DNA from: Salaquimonas sp.
Lineage (GTDB): Bacteria > Pseudomonadota > Alphaproteobacteria > Rhizobiales > Rhizobiaceae
Length of the DNA: 64,000 nucleotides
Assembly: GCA_028289365.1 (NCBI GenBank)
Contig: JANQQM010000157.1
Span: forward strand, 1-64,000
Direction of reading: 5' to 3'
Numbering within the stretch: the stretch's first letter is position 1; each line of letters starts with the position of its first letter. This document shows positions 17,314 to 25,934 of this stretch, piece by piece. The position numbers and the translations under genes were made by a program. Below the pieces are notes generated by a model that saw nothing but the letters and a program-made list of their open reading frames with translations, ran no database searches and was not told the origin of the DNA.

Positions 17314-17697
17314 TCAAAGAAGCCCGTCTGCCTCCTCGATCGGAAAATCGATATGGATGTGATTGTCGTCGGGATCAGAGACATTCACCTGGACAATCGG
17401 AAGGTTGCGGACCGTTGCCAGGGAATAGGCAATGTCACGATCATCCAACTTCGCCAGAAATTCCTTGATGCCAGTGGCACCGAACGCAAAGTGTTCGATC
17501 TTGGGTTCGATTGATCTTGGTTCTTCGGTCACCTCAACAAGGTGAACTGCCGGGATGTCGCCGGCATACAGCCAGGCGCCGGGAAAACCGAAATCCGGGC
17601 GGTCTCCATTGACCATATCCAGGACCTCGACATACCACTTGATCATTTCCTCAAGATTGGATGTACGGACGTTTACATGTTCGAGCTTTTGCAACAT
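17314..17697 (-). CDS. VOC (glyoxalase/bleomycin resistance) family protein
   Basis: A 127-residue VOC-fold protein with two beta-alpha-beta-beta-beta modules. Likely metal ligands are the His in LEHVNVRTSNLEEM (about residue 7), AVHLVEV (about 51), KIEHFAFGA (about 69) and a terminal acidic residue near NHIHIDFP. Dioxygenases, isomerases and lyases share this fold; I cannot choose. The start has an AGGTGG ribosome site and it is the first gene of a VOC-SDR-proline-racemase-like minus operon. Confidence 0.83.
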   Translation of the reverse strand: MLQKLEHVNVRTSNLEEMIKWYVEVLDMVNGDRPDFGFPGAWLYAGDIPAVHLVEVTEEPRSIEPKIEHFAFGATGIKEFLAKLDDRDIAYSLATVRNLPIVQVNVSDPDDNHIHIDFPIEEADGLL

Positions 17698-18375
17698 TAG
17701 CAGCCACCTGGTTAAGCAACATCATCTGCCATGCAGGTGATTTTTTTATTCCGAAAATTGTATCTGCACAATTGCAATCACTAAAATCGGGCGGTCAGTT
17801 TCCGTTCATGTCCACGAATTTTGATGATCTCTATGGCTCAGCGCAAGCGACAATGTAACGTGCTGCGTCCGATTTATGATCAAAAACTGCAAATACGAAA
17901 ACCGATCGACTTAATGCGATGATTCATGATTTCGTTGGAATCAGGATTGAAGAATTTGTGATTCAAATCAACGGTTTATTGTGAATTGTGAAGAATCTGA
18001 GTCACTTCAAGTTCCAGAAGAGATTCAACTTCTTAAGACGGCTTGTTTGTCGTTTTAGTCGAATGCCGAAACGCTATTTCAGCGGCCCAAAATCTGGGCA
18101 GTGTTGACCCTAATCAATAATCCTTACCAATAAGTTGTGATAGGTCATTGGTTGCGGCGGGATCACATCAGACAGAGCATACCTGATCCGCGTCACGACA
18201 AAACCGGCACCAATCAGGTCGGGATTCACACTTGCCCAATCAGGCAGTGAGTGCAAAAGTGTGCCCGTCGACTTTGATTACCGGCAATGTCACAGGGAAA
18301 AAATGAAGTAGCGCAGTGGCGATAATGGCTTGCATCCAGATTGAATTGCCAATGCAAATAAAAAAGGAGAATGAC
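17698..18375. other. 678-bp AT-rich spacer
   Basis: I find no supported gene here; frames are short and unlike known families. The VOC operon promoter must lie at its left end and the promoter of the small secreted-protein gene at its right end. A weak 6-bp hairpin (CACCTG 17705, CAGGTG 17734) followed by seven T residues at 17741-17747 resembles a plus-strand terminator, but no plus-strand gene precedes it. The last bases carry an AAAAAAGGAG ribosome site for the gene at 18376. Confidence 0.5.
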
Positions 18376-18690
18376 ATGCCCCGAGTGTCCAGCATAATTT
18401 TTAGCGCTGCTATTGCGGTTGCTTTTATCTTTGAACCGGTCGTACCGCTGCCCCTGGTCAGCGGTTGGCAAAACAGCTCGAAAGCGTTTGCACGTGTCGG
18501 TCGCCCCTTGACTCCTGGTAGTGTTGCTGGCGTGTCGAGAAGGACCACGCGCCGGACCGTTCGCCGGGTAAATTACCGTAACTCGGTTGCCGGTTGCTCA
18601 CCCTACCGCACCTATTACAATTGCGGTGGCGTTTACTATGCGCCTACGGTCCAGAACAACACGACCGTCTATGTCGTAGTCAATCCGTAA
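18376..18690 (+). CDS. Small secreted Arg/Tyr-rich protein, unknown
   Basis: A 104-residue product starting at ATG 18376 behind a strong AAGGAG site. An N-terminal hydrophobic segment (about residues 5-25, IIFSAAIAVAFIF) acts as signal peptide or anchor. A basic part (SRRTTRRTVRRVNYR, about 54-68) is followed by a short Tyr/Cys-rich end with NCGGVYYAP and VYVVVNP. I do not recognise a named family; similar short exported proteins occur singly in alphaproteobacteria. It is 21 bp upstream of the cysteine-repeat protein gene and probably co-transcribed with it. Confidence 0.6.
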   Translation: MPRVSSIIFSAAIAVAFIFEPVVPLPLVSGWQNSSKAFARVGRPLTPGSVAGVSRRTTRRTVRRVNYRNSVAGCSPYRTYYNCGGVYYAPTVQNNTTVYVVVNP

Positions 18691-18711
18691 TCGTCATTTG
18701 GAGATCAGAAA

Positions 18712-19134
18712 ATGAAAAGCCTTTTAAAGGGGATGTCCCTGTTCGCCATGATCTTGCTGTCCGGAACCTTGCTTTCGGCAAAGACCGTTCATGCCCAGGG
18801 TGTGCTTGAAGCATGCGAAGAAGAAATCGAAGTGTTGTGTGAAAAGGTGAGCCCAGGCAATGGCCGCGTCATCTCTTGCCTCTATGCGCATGAAAACTAT
18901 CTGAACGAACCCTGCGCGATGGCGATCGTCGATATGGGCGATTTGCTTGACTACGTGTTTGAAACTGTGCGTAGCACGGTGGAAGTCTGCGCGGCCGACA
19001 TCGAAAGCAAATGCGCGGGCATGCAGTTTGGCGAGGGACGTATCATCAGTTGCCTTCGTGACAATTCTGCGGACATCGCGCCGGAATGCGCTTCCAAGGT
19101 CAATGATTTTGGCAAGGAATTGGCGGCAGAGTAA
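18712..19134 (+). CDS. Exported protein with two GLG1-type cysteine-rich repeats
   Basis: A 140-residue protein. A signal peptide (about 1-29, ending TVHAQG) is followed by two repeats of the Cys_rich_FGFR (Golgi glycoprotein 1) type. The first starts ACEEEIEVLCEKVSPGNGRV and the second VCAADIESKCAGMQFGEGRI; each is spaced C-x7-C-x12-C, then a fourth Cys, with the conserved GxGRxISCL core. The repeats would be disulfide-bonded in the periplasm. Bacterial members have no assigned role. The pair with the preceding small secreted gene and the DUF502 gene after it may be an envelope-related group. Confidence 0.78.
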   Translation: MKSLLKGMSLFAMILLSGTLLSAKTVHAQGVLEACEEEIEVLCEKVSPGNGRVISCLYAHENYLNEPCAMAIVDMGDLLDYVFETVRSTVEVCAADIESKCAGMQFGEGRIISCLRDNSADIAPECASKVNDFGKELAAE

Positions 19135-19196
19135 TCGCGCATGCCGAATGCAGAGAGATCTGGTCTGCGTTTGAAGAGATAAGCACCAGTAACAGG

Positions 19197-19784
19197 ATGA
19201 AGCTTATGACCGGTTTTTTGAAAACCACAATTATTGGCGGCATCCTGTTTTTGGTGCCGTTTGCCGTGTTGGCAGTTGTTTTGGGAAAAGTGTTCCCAAT
19301 AGCACAGAAGCTGGTTGCACCGCTTGCCGAAATAATACCGTTTGAGTCGATCATTGGCCTGGATGTTCCGATTGTGCTGACAGTGGCCTTGATATTGCTG
19401 TTGTGTTTTGGCGTGGGTCTGCTCGCCAAGACCAGAACTGCAAAGTACCTCGTCAACAGACTTGAAAATTCCGTCATGCGGAAAATTCCTGGCTATGATC
19501 TGCTCCAAAGCATTAGCGCGGATGTTGCCGGCGTGGGAGGAAAGGACGGACACCAGGTCGTACTCGTTCGATTTGATGATGCCTGGCAGTTCGGACTGAA
19601 AATAGACGAAATCAGCGGTGGCAAGCTGGTCGCGGTCTTTATTCCCGATTCACCCACGCCGCAAACCGGCGCAATGATGATGGTCGAGGCTGATCGTGTT
19701 CGCCCAACCGATATTCCAATTACTTCATTATTTGCTTGTCTGACCCATCGCGGGAACGGTCTGAGAAAACTGTTGAGCGCCTGA
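19197..19784 (+). CDS. DUF502 family membrane protein
   Basis: A 195-residue DUF502 protein. There are two N-terminal membrane helices (about residues 8-31 and 57-78: IIGGILFLVPFAVLAVVLG and VPIVLTVALILLLCFGVGLL). A soluble domain follows with the family features IPGYDLLQSI and VAVFIPDSPTPQTGAMMMVE (about 143-162). The function of DUF502 proteins is not established. An alternative ATG lies at 19206. A stem-loop overlaps the stop codon and the next gene begins 145 bp later. Confidence 0.85.
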   Translation: MKLMTGFLKTTIIGGILFLVPFAVLAVVLGKVFPIAQKLVAPLAEIIPFESIIGLDVPIVLTVALILLLCFGVGLLAKTRTAKYLVNRLENSVMRKIPGYDLLQSISADVAGVGGKDGHQVVLVRFDDAWQFGLKIDEISGGKLVAVFIPDSPTPQTGAMMMVEADRVRPTDIPITSLFACLTHRGNGLRKLLSA

Positions 19785-19813
19785 GATGCGGTCCCACTTC
19801 AAACCGCAATCTC
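19783..19813 (+). terminator. Stem-loop overlapping the DUF502 stop codon
   Basis: GAGAT-GCGGT (19783-19792) pairs with ACCGC-ATCTC (19803-19813), with one bulged A and a 10-base loop, giving ten base pairs. It begins inside the DUF502 TGA stop. No U-run follows, so it could be a weak terminator or an mRNA 3'-end element ahead of the MscS gene. Confidence 0.35.
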
Positions 19814-19929
19814 GCAAGGGAGGAACAAGCCGATTGATGAGTACAGCGATGGCCATGATCGCTTGACCAGAATCAGTTAATATCAGGCCTGCAGCTATGT
19901 GCTTGCTCCCAAAAATGGAACTGAATTCA

Positions 19930-22188
19930 ATGCTACGAAATTTTATCGCAATAATGTTTGCAATGATCCTCGGCCTGGTGATGTTGACCGGCACGGCGAA
20001 TTCACAAACTGCAAGTAGCGAACAAAACGCGGAAGCGGCACAGACAATCGAGCAACTGACCTCCAAGATGAGTCCGGAGGAAGTCAGCGCACTTACCAGG
20101 CTTCTGGAATTGATGTCCGCCGACGGTACTGCACCGGCAGTTGGCACAAGCGAAACCAGTACTGTTGCCGCGCTTCAGGCGATTTGGACTTCATACACGA
20201 CTTATTTTTGGAAGAATGTCGCTGCATTCCCGGAGATGGCAAGGGGTGTCGGGCAGGCAATCGGAGAGATATTCTCAGGACGCGGAATGGGCGGCAGCCT
20301 GGTGTTTCTTGGCATGATGCTTGTCATTCTCGCGGTTGGATATGGTTTTGAATTCGCGGCGACCCGGGCCACAGTAACCTGGCGCGAGAAAGCGCGGCAG
20401 GCGAATACCGACGATCTGACCGCAATGGTCAAGGCATTGGGAATGCGGCTGCTTCTGGAACTTCTTGGTCTGGCAGTATTTACGATCGTTACGATCAATC
20501 TCGCCAGTCTGATGTTTGCCGAAGCCAAGGATGAGTTCATTGCTGGAAAGTTCATATTGCTGGCGATTGTAGGCGTGCGTCTGATGGAAACCTTCCTGCG
20601 CTTGATGCTGGCGCCTTATCATCCCTCCTTGCGCATTGTTTCGGCAGATGACTGGACGGCCAAGTTCATCTATCGGAGCCTTGTCGGTTTGGCAGCCTTC
20701 ATTGGCGTTGCGGTATTTTTGTTCGAGATAATGAAAGAATACAATATCGCCGGCATACCGGCATTCCGGTTCTGGGTCAGCTTGCTTGTCTATGTCGCTC
20801 TTGTTTATGTCACCTGGAAAGCCCGGAACGGACTTACCTCGATCATCAAGGGGCAGGACGAATTTGTAACCACCGGTCTGGAACGCATGGCTACCTGGTG
20901 GCCATGGATTTCCATCATCGCCATGGCAATACAATATTTCGCGGTGTCAGTTGCGCTTGCCAGCGGCAAGACGGATTACTCGCCCGCAATCGGCATTACC
21001 ACAATTGCCATTATCGTATTTGCGCCTTTCCTCGACACGATGCTGCGTGGCGTGATCAAACATCTTGTTCCGCCCATGCAGGGAGAAGGTGAAGTCGCGG
21101 AAGCTGCTTATCTCAGGACCCGGCTCAGTTATGCCAGGATCGGCAGGGTGCTGCTGCTGGCTGTTTTATTTTTCACGATCGCCAAGCTATGGGGCATTGA
21201 CTTCCAAAATATTGCGGCACTTGGTTTCGGTGCGCAGCTTGCAGCGAAACTGATGAGTTTCATCATGGTCCTGGTGCTTGGTTATCTGGTTTGGGAAGTC
21301 GTCAATCTGTGGCTGACCCGGCAACTTACCCGGGACAAGCCCGTCGAGAGCGGGGAGCCCAAGGCGGATGATGAGGGCGGATTTACAGCCGGTACCCGGA
21401 TTGCAACCATCATGCCTTTGGTTCGAATAAGCCTACTGATTGCCATTGCGGTCATTACCGGCCTGTTAGCGCTCAGCCAGCTGGGGTTGAACATTACGCC
21501 ATTGCTGGCAGGTGCTGGTGTTTTTGGCATCGCGATCGGCTTCGGGGCACAGACGCTCGTCAAGGATGTGGTGTCAGGTGTGTTCTTTCTCCTGGATGAC
21601 GCGTTCAGGATTGGTGAATTTATCGATGTGGGCGGTACGATGGGGACGATCGAAAAAATATCGGTGCGTTCGCTGCGGCTGCGTCATCCGAATGGTCCGG
21701 TCCACATCATCCCCTATGGCGAGATTGCGAAACTGACCAATAACAGCCGGGATTATGTGATCATGAAATTGCGGTTCACCGTGCCGTTCGACACCGATAT
21801 CGAGAAGGTCAGGAAGCTGTTCAAGAAGATCGGCCAGCAGATGATGGAAGATCCCAATCTGGCGAAAGACTTCATCGAGCCTTTCAAATCCCAGGGTGTG
21901 GCCGATGTTGATGATGTCGGCATCGTCGTCCGTGGCAAGTTCAAGACGAAGCCCGGGGCCCAATGGATGATCCGCAAGGAGGTCTATGCAAGGGTTCAAA
22001 AGGCGTTTGAGGAAAACGGAATTCAATTTGCCCGCAAGGAAGTGCGCGTTCACATACCCGATCTGGACGATGACGATGAGCTAACCAAGGAACAGAAAGA
22101 GGAAGTCCTGAAAGCCGCAGGCACCGCTGCCGCGGCTGAGGCTGAAAAGCCAGGTGGCAGCAAACCCGCGGCTGCTGATCCATTCTAG
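19930..22188 (+). CDS. Large MscS-family mechanosensitive channel
   Basis: A 752-residue channel. The start at ATG 19930 gives a signal peptide (MLRNFIAIMFAMILGLVML). A periplasmic helical domain (about 28-95) and about ten membrane helices follow. The MscS core includes the pore helix AGAGVFGIAIGFGAQTLVKD (about residues 525-544), then DDAFRIGEFIDVGG and the beta-domain RHPNGPVHIIPYGEI. The C-terminal cytoplasmic cage runs to about 710, ending in an acidic, Ala-rich tail. Size and layout resemble E. coli YbiO-type channels (about 740 residues) rather than small MscS. The expected role is release of solutes under hypo-osmotic shock. An earlier in-frame ATG at 19897 lacks a good site. Confidence 0.9.
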   Translation: MLRNFIAIMFAMILGLVMLTGTANSQTASSEQNAEAAQTIEQLTSKMSPEEVSALTRLLELMSADGTAPAVGTSETSTVAALQAIWTSYTTYFWKNVAAFPEMARGVGQAIGEIFSGRGMGGSLVFLGMMLVILAVGYGFEFAATRATVTWREKARQANTDDLTAMVKALGMRLLLELLGLAVFTIVTINLASLMFAEAKDEFIAGKFILLAIVGVRLMETFLRLMLAPYHPSLRIVSADDWTAKFIYRSLVGLAAFIGVAVFLFEIMKEYNIAGIPAFRFWVSLLVYVALVYVTWKARNGLTSIIKGQDEFVTTGLERMATWWPWISIIAMAIQYFAVSVALASGKTDYSPAIGITTIAIIVFAPFLDTMLRGVIKHLVPPMQGEGEVAEAAYLRTRLSYARIGRVLLLAVLFFTIAKLWGIDFQNIAALGFGAQLAAKLMSFIMVLVLGYLVWEVVNLWLTRQLTRDKPVESGEPKADDEGGFTAGTRIATIMPLVRISLLIAIAVITGLLALSQLGLNITPLLAGAGVFGIAIGFGAQTLVKDVVSGVFFLLDDAFRIGEFIDVGGTMGTIEKISVRSLRLRHPNGPVHIIPYGEIAKLTNNSRDYVIMKLRFTVPFDTDIEKVRKLFKKIGQQMMEDPNLAKDFIEPFKSQGVADVDDVGIVVRGKFKTKPGAQWMIRKEVYARVQKAFEENGIQFARKEVRVHIPDLDDDDELTKEQKEEVLKAAGTAAAAEAEKPGGSKPAAADPF

Positions 22189-22226
22189 GCACCGGTGGTG
22201 CGACAGCCCCTGACTGTTAATTCAGT

Positions 22227-23378
22227 CTAGATCAGATCGCGTTTCGAAAGATTCGACATCAGCGATCTGGTTCCGAATGTCCATGGGGCACACTCAGTAG
22301 ACAGACGAACTGTATTGGTCAGTTTGCCCAGCCCTGTCGAACTGATGCTGACAATGTCGCCGATCTTGTGCGTAAAACCTTCCCCTGCAACATCGCGGTC
22401 CTCCGTCGGTGCGAACAGCGTGCCGAGAAACAGCATCAGACCGTCCGGATATTGATGGTGACGTCCGACGGTCTGGCTTACCAGATCTTCCGGGTCGCGA
22501 CTGATTTCCTTCATTGACGAATGGCCTTTTAATACAAATTCATCCGGGCCAACCACAGTAAGGTCCAGCGTTGCGGTTCTTACGTCGTCAAGGGTGAAGC
22601 CTGCATCGAACAAGCGAATGAAAGGACCGATGGCGCAACTGGCATTGTTATCCTTGGCCTTGGACAAGAGTAGTGCGGACCGCCCTTCGACATCGCGCAA
22701 ATTTACATCGTTACCCAATGTTGCGCCGACAATCTTTCCTGCCGATGACACTGCCAGAACGATTTCAGGTTCCGGATTGTTCCAGCTTGAAATCGGGTGC
22801 AGGCCGACATCGGCTCCCGGACCAACGGCTGAAAGGACCTGGGCTTTCGAGAACACTTCTGCATCCGGGCCGATGCCGACCTCCAGATATTGAGACCACA
22901 GGCCTTCAGCGATAAGGGCGGCCTTGACCGCGGCAGCTTCATCCGAGCCAGCACGTATGTCGCGCAGACTGTCTCCAACAATCTTGCCGACGCGGTCCCT
23001 GATTGATTCCGCCTTTTTGGGGTCGCCTGCGGCCTGTTCCTCGATGACACGCTCGACCATGGAACCGGCAAAGGTGACACCGCAGGCCTTGATTGCCTGA
23101 AGGTCGCAGGGTGCCAGAAAATGAATGGCGGAATTATCGCCGACATTGGCGGATGAAATCTGGTCTATGGTTCCCAGTACTGGGCCGGTGGCGGAACCGA
23201 CATAATCTGCCGGGCTGTCCATTTCGCAAATGTCTCGGACGAGGGGAGCAGTGCGCGAGGTTATGTCCACCACATTGCCATTGCGGATAGTCACTACCGA
23301 AGGGCCGGACATGGCTGGGTTCCAGACCCGGCCAACGAATATTCCAGTGCCGTCCTCGATTTCCAGGGTATCTGTCAT
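22227..23378 (-). CDS. FAH-family 2-keto-3-deoxy-acid dehydratase-like protein
   Basis: A 383-residue fumarylacetoacetate-hydrolase superfamily protein. Metal ligands are seen in NNPEPEIVLAVSS (two Glu, about residues 202-214) and in GNDVNLRDVEGRSALLLSKA (Asp, about 224-243). The long N-terminal region and the LRDVEGRS wording match a subgroup that includes archaeal 2-keto-3-deoxy-D-arabinonate dehydratase, rather than classical fumarylacetoacetase. Divergent from it lies an alpha-ketoglutarate-semialdehyde dehydrogenase gene, the next step of that oxidative pentose/sugar-acid route. This makes a dehydratase role attractive; the exact sugar acid is not determined. Confidence 0.85.
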   Translation of the reverse strand: MTDTLEIEDGTGIFVGRVWNPAMSGPSVVTIRNGNVVDITSRTAPLVRDICEMDSPADYVGSATGPVLGTIDQISSANVGDNSAIHFLAPCDLQAIKACGVTFAGSMVERVIEEQAAGDPKKAESIRDRVGKIVGDSLRDIRAGSDEAAAVKAALIAEGLWSQYLEVGIGPDAEVFSKAQVLSAVGPGADVGLHPISSWNNPEPEIVLAVSSAGKIVGATLGNDVNLRDVEGRSALLLSKAKDNNASCAIGPFIRLFDAGFTLDDVRTATLDLTVVGPDEFVLKGHSSMKEISRDPEDLVSQTVGRHHQYPDGLMLFLGTLFAPTEDRDVAGEGFTHKIGDIVSISSTGLGKLTNTVRLSTECAPWTFGTRSLMSNLSKRDLI

Positions 23379-23696
23379 TACTCATCCAACTGTTTTGTTT
23401 CTCAATTATCGGCGATAACAAAAAAGCCGGAGCCCGGATTTGTCAATTGATGTGTCGGGTTGTCTTGTTGGACAGCCCAATGCAGGTTTGAATCTTGATG
23501 GATCTCATAAAACAGTTTGTGTGCAGTACCCTATTCCAGATATAACCGCCGAAGATGAATGTTGCGGTCAAAATTAACATAGACGTCAAATATCCGGGTT
23601 GAGTCAGCTGTGAAATAGTTGGACAATTCCAATGACCGCCGTAACCGGCTTCTACCCGAAAATCCGACAAAACCTTGAATCGACAGGGAAGCAGAT
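23379..23696. promoter_or_regulatory. 318-bp divergent promoter region, FAH-family gene / KGSA dehydrogenase
   Basis: The region must hold both promoters. Inverted repeats seen are a near-perfect 8-bp stem (23457-23464 with 23471-23478, one G-U pair), the short palindrome TCAATTGA at 23442, and TTGGA-CAAT-TCCAA at 23619-23632, 65 bp before the dehydrogenase start. Any of these could bind a regulator, but no regulator gene is adjacent. I see no gene inside. Confidence 0.4.
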
Positions 23697-25202
23697 ATGC
23701 TGATTGGAAAACATTTGATTGCAGGCCAATGGCTTGCTGGCAATTCAACATTCACAAACGAGCCAGTATCCGGCACGCCAGACAGTTTTTCTACCGGCAC
23801 ACCGGAACTCGTCGATATGGCAGCAAAGGCGGCTGAAGAAGCCTTCTGGACCTATGGCTATAGCAGCCGCGCTGAAAGGGCGGTGTTCCTCCGGGCAATT
23901 GCCGAGGAAATCGATGCGCTCGGTGACGAAATCACGGCGATTGGAACGAAAGAGACCGGGCTTCCTGAAGCGAGGCTTATCGGAGAACGCGGCAGAACGG
24001 TTGGCCAATTGCGGCTGTTTGCCGACCATATCGAAAAGGGCGAATATCTAGACCTGCGTCATGATGAAGCCCTGCCCAACCGCGAGCCACTACCGAGACC
24101 TGACCTTCGTCTCATGCAACGTCCGGTCGGTCCGGTCGGGGTATTTGGAGCGTCGAACTTTCCCTTGGCCTTCTCGACAGCAGGCGGCGATACCGCAAGT
24201 GCATTAGCGGCTGGTTGTCCTGTGGTGGTCAAAGGGCACTCTGCTCATCCCGGTGTGTCGGATCTGGTTGCTCAGGCCATCGACAAGGCTATCAAACTAT
24301 GCGGTGTTCAACCGGGAACGTTCAGCCAGATCCAGGGTGGCGACCGCGCCGTCGGTCAGGCCGTGGTGCAACATCCTTTGATAAGGGCAGTTGGATTTAC
24401 CGGATCGCTCGGGGGAGGGCGGGCGCTCTATGATTTATGTGCAGCTCGGCCTGAGCCAATTCCGTTTTTCGGAGAACTCGGATCGGTGAATCCGATGTTC
24501 ATCCTGCCGTCGGCGCTTACTGTTCGGGGAAAACAAATCGCCGAAGGTTGGGCCGGATCACTCACCATGGGTGCCGGTCAGTTTTGTACCAATCCGGGAA
24601 TTGCTGTCGTGATGGAAGGTGAGGATGGTGAGGCATTTGCGGAAGCCGCCAAGGATGCGCTGAGTGCTGTTGCAGAACAGGTCATGCTGACCGATGGCAT
24701 TGCCAGCGCCTACTATCAAGGACGCGACCGGGTTGCCGCGACCAAAGGGGTTCGTGATGTTCTGACCACTTCCTGCGATCAACGAAAGGCAACGCCTTAC
24801 TTGTTTGCGACAAGCGGTAAGGAATGGCTTTCAAATCACGAACTGGGTGACGAGGTATTTGGTCCGCTCGGCCTGATTGTCACGGTCAAGGATCTGGAAG
24901 AGATGAGAGCGGTTGCCAATTCGCTTGTCGGGCAATTGACCTGCACACTTCACCAAAATGATGACGATAGTGAAATCGCCCAATCCCTGTTGCCCATATT
25001 GGAGCGCAAGGCGGGACGCATTTTGTCCAACGGATTTCCCACCGGTGTCGAGGTTTGCGACGCGATGGTGCATGGCGGGCCATATCCGGCTTCGACAAAT
25101 TTTGGTGCGACCAGTGTTGGCACAATGGCGATCCGGCGTTTCCTGCGCCCGGTCTGCTATCAAAATTTCCCGACGGATCTTCTGCCGACCGATTTGCAGT
25201 GA
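23697..25202 (+). CDS. Alpha-ketoglutarate semialdehyde (2,5-dioxovalerate) dehydrogenase
   Basis: A 501-residue aldehyde dehydrogenase of the NADP-preferring KGSADH class. The catalytic pair is the Glu in FFGELGSVNPMFI (about residue 262) and the Cys in MGAGQFCTNPGI (about 298). Other marks of this class are GVFGASNFPLAFSTAGGDTA (about 150-169), VVVKGHSAHPG in place of the usual KPSE, and NGFPTGVEVCDAMVHGGPYP near the end. The reaction is 2,5-dioxopentanoate to 2-oxoglutarate, the last step of the Weimberg, glucarate/galactarate and hydroxyproline pathways. Pairing with the divergent FAH-type dehydratase favours a sugar-acid pathway. Confidence 0.9.
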   Translation: MLIGKHLIAGQWLAGNSTFTNEPVSGTPDSFSTGTPELVDMAAKAAEEAFWTYGYSSRAERAVFLRAIAEEIDALGDEITAIGTKETGLPEARLIGERGRTVGQLRLFADHIEKGEYLDLRHDEALPNREPLPRPDLRLMQRPVGPVGVFGASNFPLAFSTAGGDTASALAAGCPVVVKGHSAHPGVSDLVAQAIDKAIKLCGVQPGTFSQIQGGDRAVGQAVVQHPLIRAVGFTGSLGGGRALYDLCAARPEPIPFFGELGSVNPMFILPSALTVRGKQIAEGWAGSLTMGAGQFCTNPGIAVVMEGEDGEAFAEAAKDALSAVAEQVMLTDGIASAYYQGRDRVAATKGVRDVLTTSCDQRKATPYLFATSGKEWLSNHELGDEVFGPLGLIVTVKDLEEMRAVANSLVGQLTCTLHQNDDDSEIAQSLLPILERKAGRILSNGFPTGVEVCDAMVHGGPYPASTNFGATSVGTMAIRRFLRPVCYQNFPTDLLPTDLQ

Positions 25203-25426
25203 TGTCGATTTGCGTACGACACAGACAAGTTAAGGTGTTTCGCACTCTATCTTTGGCTTGGTAAAACCAGAATCAAATCAGGGTGCTAGCGAAGATTGCC
25301 AAGCTTTTGATTCACTTAAAGCTATACTGGAGAATGAATTTTGCCGCCTGCTGAATGCGGGCGGTCATTTCGTTTATCCGGTACCGCTTTTCTATAGGAG
25401 CTTGACGCCGACGTTCATCAAGCCGA

Positions 25427-25696
25427 CTATTGGGCCGGCGGCATTATCCATCCGGCTGCTCTTGGTAATCTGTTTTCCTTGTCCTTGTTGTAGTCAGGCA
25501 TGGCGCAGGTGTTTCGGGATCCGCACAATGTGCATTTGAATGCGCCTTCAAGTGCCGGAATTGGTCTGCATGGCGGTAGCGGTATTGCAAGTGGATTTAC
25601 CGATTTCCAGTGTCCGCAGTTGCGGCAGTGTGCAGTCAACCCATGGTTTCCTGCGATCAGGTCACCAATCGTTACGGGTTCAAATTCTTCCGGCAT
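25427..25696 (-). CDS. Small zinc-ribbon-like protein, unknown
   Basis: An 89-residue protein with two cysteine knuckles, AHCRNCGHWKS (about residues 22-32) and FKCTLCGSRNTC (about 53-64), separated by about 30 residues. This is consistent with one structural zinc site. The sequence opens MPEEFEPVTIGDLIAGN. No signal peptide, so probably cytosolic. I do not recognise a named family; similar small CxxC proteins are common in alphaproteobacteria. It sits alone, converging on the KGSA dehydrogenase gene. Confidence 0.65.
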   Translation of the reverse strand: MPEEFEPVTIGDLIAGNHGLTAHCRNCGHWKSVNPLAIPLPPCRPIPALEGAFKCTLCGSRNTCAMPDYNKDKENRLPRAAGWIMPPAQ

Positions 25697-25808
25697 GACG
25701 CGATCCTAAACAGGTGCGCCACATGTCCACTTCGAAGATAGTCACAGTTCTGAAGACAAGCAATTGTCCTGATTGTTCCGAGGGTCGGCGGATTTAATCT
25801 CTCGAGAT

Positions 25809-25934
25809 TCAACCGACCAAATTCACAACCACTATACCGATCAGCGTCATGATAAACGCTATTCTAATGTCTGTTCGCGTGACAGACCTGATGTGGTTTC
25901 GAAGATACTCTCGTTCATACAATTCCGGTTCCAT
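25809..25934 (-). CDS. 41-residue putative single-pass membrane smORF
   Basis: An ATG at 25934 opens a 41-codon frame. The charged N-terminal part (MEPELYEREYLRNHIRSVTR, residues 1-20) is followed by TDIR and one hydrophobic helix (IAFIMTLIGIVVVNLVG, residues 25-41) reaching the stop. An AGGA ribosome site lies nine bases upstream. The orderly charged-then-hydrophobic composition looks like a real tail-anchored small protein. The plus strand has a competing 45-codon frame from 25849 without a ribosome site. No family recognised. Confidence 0.5.
   Translation of the reverse strand: MEPELYEREYLRNHIRSVTRTDIRIAFIMTLIGIVVVNLVG

Noticed and set aside
17705-17747. Hairpin plus T7 on the plus strand resembling an intrinsic terminator
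   Set aside because: No plus-strand gene lies upstream to be terminated. The stem is only 6 bp with a 23-base loop, and it falls in the leader of the minus-strand VOC gene.
18951-19553. A 200-codon minus-strand open frame across the GLG1-repeat and DUF502 genes
   Set aside because: It spans two plausible plus-strand genes with clear motifs and signal sequences, and its own translation looks like random basic sequence.
20275-20934. A 219-codon minus-strand open frame inside the MscS gene
   Set aside because: Antisense shadow of a well-supported membrane channel gene; no family likeness and no ribosome site.
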